Source of the DNA: Phoronis ovalis
Lineage: Eukaryota; Phoronida; Phoronidae
Length of the DNA: 11,845 nt
NCBI GenBank assembly: GCA_028565635.1
Contig: JAOXYB010028689.1
Coordinates: 1-11,845, forward strand
Reading direction: 5' to 3'
Positions 1 to 9,100 of the stretch are shown here, piece after piece (within the stretch, counting starts at the first letter, position 1; every line of letters begins with the position of its first letter). The translations under genes were made by a program, and so were the position numbers. The notes beneath the pieces are model-generated. The model was not told the origin of the DNA. It saw only the letters and a program-made list of their open reading frames with translations, and made no database searches.

Positions 1-119
1 GTCGGAAAAATGTGAGTAGCTGTCACAAACCAGTACTTTGTACATTATCCGGTCGGAGCATAACTCGGAAACCTACTATAATTGTATATTCTCATAATTA
101 TACAAATCCAACAACTCAC

Positions 120-198
120 CAGGACTAAGCAAACCTCTCTGCCGGTGCGCCATGATCTGGGAAACTTCTCGATCAGGAGTAGCACCAGCACGGCGACC
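120..198 (-). CDS. shot: Spectraplakin exon 21: C-terminal tail segment
   Basis: Residues 1253-1278 plus one base of the next codon. The peptide [20 protein letters not shown] continues to RGLLSPG. It is basic and fits a disordered spectraplakin tail, but I do not recognise it from other family members. Support comes from clean splice sites (acceptor cttttgtag, donor GTGAGT), matching phase with exon 20 and an open frame. It may be an alternative exon. More tail exons must follow beyond position 1. Confidence 0.75.
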
Positions 199-3100
199 CT
201 ACAAAAAGTTAAATTCCTGGTATCAAAGCAAGCACATCTTAATTTATGACATTAATTATCTCCTAAGAACAGTAGTGGATTTAGAGGCTAGAAACACTTA
301 CTCCTGGACTCTTAATAAATAAGTAAGACAAAGTAAGGCTCTTAATAAATAAGTAAGACAAAGTAAGCCCAACAATAATGACATTAGGTATAAATTAATA
401 ATAAGAAATAAAATCACAACTTAAAAGTGCCAGTAATTACAAACAATGACAAGTTTGTAAATGTCAGATAATACAAGCAGCCAAAAACAATTTCCTGGTT
501 CAATACTATTCAGTTAATTGATAGCCTTACCCTACTAACAGGATTTATCGGTGTGCCAGAGTGAGAACTCTGGGAACTGTTGCTGCTCTTTGGTGTGAAA
601 GCGGCCATTGACTGACTGACACCCTGAGCAAGGATAAACTGTTCCCTCAGCTCCACGTTCGTCCTGCCTTTGGCTACAAAAGAGTACACTTTGTATACAT
701 TATGGGTAAATTGCAGGATATAGTGTTTCACATTTGTATAATCCACATTGAAGGAGAAAATAATATTTCAAATCTGTAGTTTTGATGTGTAGCACATGTT
801 CCTCAATGAATATTCTTTGACTGAAGGATTTTCAAAGGTATTCTTATTTATAATATGTGTGTGCTACAATATCAACTCTAGTACAGTAGCATACATTTCT
901 TTTATTCTCTGGACTTATACAAGGTGAAAAGTTTGCAATGGTAAAAGATAACAGAGCATTTACGCAGTAAAATTGTGGCAAGTTACACAAAATATGAGCA
1001 TGTGGTTAACTGACTTAAAGATATCTTGATTTGTCACAAGAAACAATAGTTAAGACAAGTCCATGGATGCTTATATCTGATATTGATATGTTAGATTAAA
1101 GGCTGGATAATTCATAGACCTTCTAAAATCAGTAGAGGTGTATTTTTGATACTCTATGTAATAGTTGATTTTTATGGCGTTTGTAAACCACCACGAGCAA
1201 TTACAATTATGCATGAATACATATATGGTTGTTTCTGGTATTATTAATTAGGTGGCCCTTTATCTAACTGCTTGTAATGAATTTTCATGCAGATACAAGT
1301 CGGTGAGCTAATACAATTATCAGTATCATTCCTCTGCCTAATAGTATAATGTTATTACCCTTATGTGCACAACCACCATAAAGGAATTTGTGTGTTAGCT
1401 GTAATATGACAACTTGTGAGGCATTTCACAAAGATAATCAAAATTATTTCAACAAATCAACAGAAGGCAATTCATGCGGTATGCAAGGAACACTCACACA
1501 CACATGTACACAAAAACTCATGTAAAAGCAACACCTGTACTTGATAACACTACCTGGATGGAACAACCAGTCCAGCGAAGTTGACACATGCCTCATTCCA
1601 AAGCCAGCAAGGGGAGATAAATAAGGACAAATCAAAAGAAGGGTATAAGCACAGAAATGACATGATTAAGGCAAAAGTTTGGATGTGCATAAGAAAACAT
1701 TTAGACAATTAGTATCATCTTTAGTAAAAACATAATGCTATTTTGGATAAAATCTTTGATACTAAATCTGGGCTGAGCTAGCATTATTTAGCATTGGCTT
1801 GACATTATTATTATGTAATAATTATTGCGAATTAAGGAGTAAACTGGCAGATCTAACTTTCATTGCTGTACTAACTTTAAATTCTTGAGTTTAAATAAAT
1901 GTTTGACCAGCTTGACCCTCAGTGACAAAAGATTTAGAAAATAAGCCAGCAGGCAATGAGTGACAAGTGTTTGGTTGTGAAATCTACAATTACTTTCTAG
2001 ACAATTGCCTTATCAAACAAACTAAAAGAAATCTTGCCAAGCAATATATGCAAACTGCTAGGATTCTATAACATGCAGACTGATCTACAAATATCTAGGA
2101 TTTCATTCAATGAAATCAAGAGCACCTCATCGGTACATATTGCCTTTTAAAGCGGAAACGATTTCTTCGCCAAATACCAACTACAAGGAGCAGAAAAATC
2201 ACGAGGAAAATGTAAATTAAAATATTCTAATGACACCGAGAAATTAAAATAACGTTAAAAACAAACATTATAAAAAAGTATAATATTTCTTCAAGACTTT
2301 ACCATATTGTAAAGAGCTCTTCGGACATGACTAAATCTATGAGAAATTTAAATAACATCAAGAAAGATATAAAGAGGACAGTCATTTGGAAATTTGAAAA
2401 TAGTATGATACAATCTTAACCTAGTAAAATATATGGGCAGACTAAGTTCCAAGTAACAATCTCCATGTTCAAATATTTGAAAAGAATTCATAAAGAATAT
2501 GGCTGCAGGAGTCAGCACCAGTGGCCTCAAGTTGTCTACCGCTCAGCCTATTTGAGGGGAGTGATTTTAAAGTGTAGAGGACACATGTGAAGCAAAGCAG
2601 GTTGATGGCCGACAAATAAAGCATGTGTGTTCAAATTTTCAAAGCCAGTGCAAGTAAGGATGAAGCTGCACCAGTAATATAAGACAATTAATACGAATTA
2701 TTTATTATAAATATAATCAATATGACGTTTCATGTTACTGATACAAGCATTTCTAAAAACTCACCTCTGCACGGATCATTCTTAACAAGGAATTCGTCTA
2801 GTGCACACCAGCCACCACCTACACGCACCATGACTGTACTACGAAGAATTCGAACAAGGCGCAACTTCTGCGATTCTCCAAACTGAAAATTGAACAGTAT
2901 GGTTGCATGCATTCTACACAATTGTTTAACTACTCGACAAGTGATTATCAAAAATAGAAATATGTGAATAACATTAACACACACCTACGTTAAAGATTTT
3001 TGATGGAATAAACATTTAAAGATCATTGGCACTCAAATCGACTATTCATACTCAAACTGCAAGTGCATTTCAAAATGTTACGATTTACATAACCTAAAGT

Positions 3101-6100
3101 TAACACAAATTTATATATCCTTTTATCCTTTCACAACACTAAAACTGGTAAATTACATGTTTATCGATCGGTTGCATTCTTTATTGAAATGCGGATATTT
3201 TCTTATGTCAGTTTTCTTGGAAATATAATTGATATTTTTCAGCAATTATTTTCAGTTAGTCAATGTCTCACAAATTCACCATTTCTGCTTTTTACCCTTA
3301 CCCGATATTTGCCTTCTCCGATCTTGTGAATTCTGTATTGTTTCTGACATGTACATTTGTTAGCCTGTCTCTTCACTTCATCTTGAATCAACACTGCATC
3401 CTCTACAGGCTTGGCAGACTAAAAAAATAACTTTCGATTTTAAAAAATTGATATCTGACAACTAAATGATTAGAAACAGGAAGTTTGTCTTTTTGTGCGT
3501 TTGGATGTACTGTGAAGTGGCTTACACGTAGATGAAAATATAAACAAAAACAGTTGCACATCTGTATTTTAATTTTTTTCTGCACTAATTTGGAGAACTT
3601 GTTATTACATGCAACGGACATTAATAATAACACTATTTTTGCTAACCATACCTCTCTCTCTGGTCTTAGAGCTGCCACAAAGTTTTTGTAATCTATCAAT
3701 CCGTCCTTTTCAAACATGTCTGCTACAGCTTCCATTTCAAGACGAGAAGTCGGGAATTCTACAATCACATTCATTTATATAGTTCTTTTATTTCAGAATA
3801 AGACTACCTATCTCATAACTATTTAGCCTGTGGTAAAATAAATATGTACAATACAATACTGTCATGTTTTCGCATTTCAAGATTTTCCTAGTCTTTGTGC
3901 TAGAAGTTTTAATTAATACTTTTTTTATAATTTTATACCTACAGGTTTTTGGATAAGATTATCCCATGAAATAAGATGGTGTAGTTTAAGAAATATCTTT
4001 ATGAAAAGATTGTATCAATTACTGAATAAATTCTTACTTGTTCCGAGAATTCCACTGATGAATTCTTCTCGTGTAACTTTGCCATCATGATCTCTGTCTT
4101 GACGACGGAAGAAATCCATGACACGTGACTTATTCTGATTATGATGTTGCATGTATCTTTGTCTCCATTCATCAAAGTCAAAATGCTTCAGCCTTTCAAG
4201 CTGAAAATGTTCAAAAGATAATTTCAGAGGAATAGTTCAAACTTCGCATGAGTGAAACTAAATCAATCCATTTCAGAATAAGTTTTTATACAAATCTTAT
4301 TATACACTTAGTGAAAACATGCTTAATTGACAGTAGGAGTATTTTTCAATATCCTACCTCATTTTCATGTTCAAGAGCATCTTGGAGTTTTCTCCTCCTG
4401 TCCAGAGCCATAAGCCACACCTGACGCCATTTGATGAACAGTGCCCCAACTCGGGCATTTTTGAACTGAGGCTCTGGTGTTGCTGCAGATGAACGTCGAG
4501 ATTCAGGGCGTTGCCTATAAATTGTTAATAACATACATTACACACAAACATAGAATTATTTCAATTTTTATTGTTCTTATAAGATGAATACATAAAACTT
4601 TTGATCAGTTTCAGGAATCTCCATGATTCATTAGTTATAATTACCACATGCAACTTTTAAAATCTAATAAATGTAAAAAGAGATACTCTTTACATCCTTC
4701 TGCAGGTGTGATTTGCAACAATAGCTAGAGATTATTTACTTTACTTAAACTCACCCAAGTTTTGGAGTCACACTTCTTCTTCCGGACCTATCTAGACTTG
4801 AGTACGATCCACTATCTCCTGATTCTAGAGACTGGCGGCGCGGTTTCATCTGTTTTGTAATTGTTTCCACCTGCGGCTGTTTCGCTGACATGTCATTCTG
4901 AAACTCTTGGTGTTCATCGATGAGTTTGATTATAATTGGGATGTTTCGTGGAATAGCATCTTGTTCAATAGCTGTCAATGTGGCTTCAGCTCCTGTTAAC
5001 CAGGTCATGAGTTCATCCAATAGCGCAGTATTCATTCGCACAGTTTGTAAAGTGTCAGTAAGTTTCTGCTCTCGCTGTTTCGACCAGTTTGTGACCTAAA
5101 TATTAAAAGCAATATGAGTTATGCATATAAATGTTATATAATGTTATATTCTTAAATACTGTAGTCATTACATCAGGTGAGTAGTTGCTTACCAGTTAGT
5201 TTTATCACCAACAATACAGTCACATGATATTTCCAACAACAGCTGGAAAACTGCTTCATTTATATTGTACTTACCTCCTCCCATCTTGCCTTTAGTATCG
5301 TAAGCCAGTGCTTCATGGGAGCTATGGCATTCGGGTTACACATTTTCAGAATTTCTTGTCCAACTTCAACAGCATCAGTTAAATTGTATTCTTGTTGAGT
5401 CAGTTCAGTTTGAAATTGCTGTAACAGAATTTTCAGATATAAATATGCTTTGTTCACAATGACAAAGTACCGGAAACTATACTGATACCACCAGCTTCCC
5501 TCATCTTGCTTAATGCATATAGAGATATTTTGGGCACATGAGATTATTGGCTTACTCAACAAATGCTGGAAACTATAAGCGTTGTTAGTTTTTCTTAACA
5601 ATAATTCTTACCCTGTGTTCATCTAACATTTTTACAAGCACAGGCTCCTCCTCTGGCATCTGACCAGTGTAACGTAATTGCATCTCAGCATCCGACAACC
5701 ATTCCAGCAACATATGGGTCTTACGATGGAATTCTTCAGCCTTTAGAAACAATAAGAATTCTTTCAATTTACAGAATCACAAATTTAAAGTGTGGATAAT
5801 ACATGTTACTTAAAATGAAATAATTACTAAATACTACCAATGCAAATTTTAAAGTAATATTGATGTATGAAACAGGCGTATGACACAATGTGGACACTCA
5901 ACAGCAAGGTTATAAGAACCCATCTGTTTCACTACTTTACTATCATTTTCTATTTGTCGCACCTTTTTCATAGCTTGTTCTAATCTCGTCTGTCTGACAA
6001 CGCTGAGTTTACAGATTTTATCCCAGTTAGTTGCAAGATCAATGAGTTGAGTTTCTAAATCGGAAACTCCTTCCTCTGCTGATTCCATCAGTTCACGTGC

Positions 6101-9100
6101 CTGCTTCCTCACAGAGAGTACACCGTTAGATCGTTTACCTAACTCGTGTTGAAATTGCTGAAATATAAGATCAATATCAAACTAATTAAACCACTTTCCA
6201 TATGCCATAATAGATGAAATTTAAAGTACAAAACAGAAAATTAGGTTTAAATTTTTTGACCCTGTCACAGATGAAGACCTCTAGGTCTGGTTGCATAAAA
6301 TTTTACTCTTAAGGTTAATGCAACAAAACTTTAGGTTAAGCCCCACACACTTTAACTATGACTAACATTGAGATTAAGCCCCAGGTTTAAAAGATTTAAG
6401 AACCAAATCACTGATGAAGAAGTTTAAAGCATTTGCTGTTATGAGGAATGCAAAAGGATACAGCAACGGGGCCATCAGTTTTAATGGGATTAAGTAATCA
6501 AGTTGTTGTCCGTACCCTGTGCTCTTCTACTAGACCACCAACAGTGTCGAGGTCTCCATGTACAAACTGATCCTCAGATAGCATGGGTTCAACTTTATAC
6601 AGCCAGTCTAATAAAGCTTGCAGGGCATCATTAAACTGACCACTGAACAGGAGTGATTCTTCCAACTTTCTTTGTCTATAAGAAAAATACTAGATAGTGC
6701 ATACCACATAGCTTTCTATTGTATGAAGAGCATTGTTGAAAGCAATTTGTAATTCCAGTTAATATATAAAATTATCACAAATGAGTGAATTAAAATTGTA
6801 ACTGTCTGAATTCTTCTTTAAAAATTTCCCTTCTTTGATTATTTTTATACAATAGGGATTTAGGTACAAATATTCAGGAAATATGACACGAAAGACTTAA
6901 TAAATATAACACTTTTCTGTAACATTTTTTGATACTAAATTTAGTATTCACAATATGTGATATTGACTTCTACCTGTCAACAGATTGTGCACAGACTGAA
7001 TTCCATTTATTCTTCATTTCATTCAGCATTTCTTGTATTATGTCACCATCTTCCTGAGATGCCTTCTCTTTCAAACCACGTCCAAATCTTATTGTTGAAT
7101 CAAACACTGGCTGCTTAGCGCCTAAAGCTCGCTGGAAATCTTTATGTCTGTTGATCAGCTGTTTAATTTTAAGAGGATCATTACCAATTATCTGTTCACT
7201 ATCTAAAATGTCTTCGCTTTCTGACAGCCATGTTATAATTTCCTGCCACAGTTCATTGAAGTGCCTTGCTTCTTTATAGCCATGATCAAGCTGACGTGTT
7301 CTTTCAGCTGATCGGGACACAACCTTCTCCCAACGATGCTGTACACTTATGAGTAAGTTCTTGATTAAAATGACATCTTGTTTTTGACTGAAATATTTCA
7401 AATGTGTTCCCATCTTGTCTAGGGTTAGCATCGTCTCCCTATGACTGCTGATGTCTTTCTGAAGAGTCTGAAGAAATAACAATGAATAAAATTACTTATT
7501 ACTACATTATTTAATCAACAAAATTTTCTGCTTGAAATCACTGACAGCTAACTTAATTTGATGAATTTTATATTATTATGAATTTCACAAAAACATAAGA
7601 TGAAAATTTTAACTTTTTGTGACCAGGGCAGTAAAGAAATAAAAAAATAATGAGATATTACTTACAAGAGGACAGCTCAAAGATATAGTGTTTTAATTCT
7701 AGTGAAAAAAAGAAGAAATTTCATAGATTTAATACAATTATTGAGGCCTAATTTAAAACATAGATGTGTTAGTACCTTATGTTCTTCAATATGTTCCACC
7801 ACACTCTCCATAACTCTTCCAACTGGCACTAAATTGTTGAGAGTCTTCTCCATGCCAGTTAGCCATCCTATGAAAGCTTGGAGTTCTTCATGGAAACTCA
7901 GGGCTTGAACAACAGCCTCCTCAAGTTTAGTCTAAAATAAGGCAAACATAAAATAATTTTATTTAAGATATTTTATTTGGTAAGTTTAAAACAAAATTTT
8001 AAAAAGCTAACTAAACATCCAGCCACTCTTCACATAAATACCACAAAATATCAAGCTGTTGAATATGTACGTTCCAGGTTTCTACTTTTTAGTTGTTATA
8101 CAATCAATTTGATAACTTAATCTACAACATACTTGCGTACACTTGGAGAAAGAAACACATAATTTTTATTTAATACTTAAAATCAAACATTTATAACAGT
8201 AATCTGACAAGGCATATAAGATCAAGTAACTCAATCTCTGGCAGCACAAACTAATAATATCCAAATAACAACAAAGGTTGGTATATATTCCCCCTTCATC
8301 GGTAGCAAAATATCAAGGAGAAAATTTAGCTTGAGCAACCAGCACATACCTTTCTATCATGAGCTCGAATCATGATGTTCTCCCATCTTGAATGAAGAGT
8401 TTTGAGATTTTGCTTCAAATTCTCAACTTCTGTACTTTTGCGTACAAGTTCATCACCCTGATCCAACAGGCTAGAAACCTTTGGCTCCAAAGTATCCAAT
8501 TCTGTAACAATTGTAGTCCTTATAAAACATACGGTAATCCCAATTTTGAATTACCAGTGCAGTTTTCCTGCTTCTATTTTGCGAGTGGTTCACAGTCATA
8601 GTAATTTGGACTCACTTAAAATCATAAAATTAGGAGAACAGACTGAGGTAATTTTGGTTGTTATGGAGCAGTAACATTTGAAATAGACATATACAAGTTT
8701 CGTATTCCCAATTATATGTACGTTGGTGTCACAAACCAAAATTACAATGTACAATGCAACGCGATAAAAAGTTGTCTATCACATAACATTTACACTTCAT
8801 ACCTGAGAAGACTACCATAAACTGTTCCAGCTGTTCTTTGGCAGTTTCTGGTAGACCACCAATAGGTTTAGTTGTAGTTAACTGACCATCGATTTCACTC
8901 AGTCTCACAAGCATATCCTGAAGCTCATGCTGGAAACTCTGGGCCTAAAATAAAAAAAATGCTCATGAAATTTTTGATATCGAATCTTAATATGTTTAAT
9001 CAACAATGATATAATCATCAAATCCCATCTTTCTTTAAGACCCTCACAGATGCAATGGAATGGTGCTATCAAAAATGGTCAAAAGTACTAAAAAGAAATG

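Noticed and set aside
1444-1635. Minus-strand open frame in the long intron as a possible exon
   Set aside because: No domain, biased Cys-rich peptide from CA/TG-rich DNA, and no matching splice-site pair of phase 1-1.
2348-2680. Less AT-rich patch with overlapping minus-strand open frames, including an acceptor-like ctcccctcaaatag
   Set aside because: The peptides do not resemble a spectraplakin tail, and no fitting donor keeps the phase.
5939-5962. GTAAAG as the donor of exon 11
   Set aside because: It would end the exon in phase 1 while exon 12 starts in phase 0, and it would add residues absent from the conserved join.
7702-7908. Plus-strand open frame of 68 codons
   Set aside because: It runs antisense to exon 8, whose minus-strand reading is a clear spectrin repeat; no domain on the plus strand.
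8392-8601. Plus-strand open frame of 69 codons
   Set aside because: Mostly antisense to exon 7 and then intron; its peptide has no recognisable feature.
8728-8740. tgtcacaaacca shared with positions near 20-31
   Set aside because: A single 12-base match between two places in a 12-kb AT-rich window is expected by chance.
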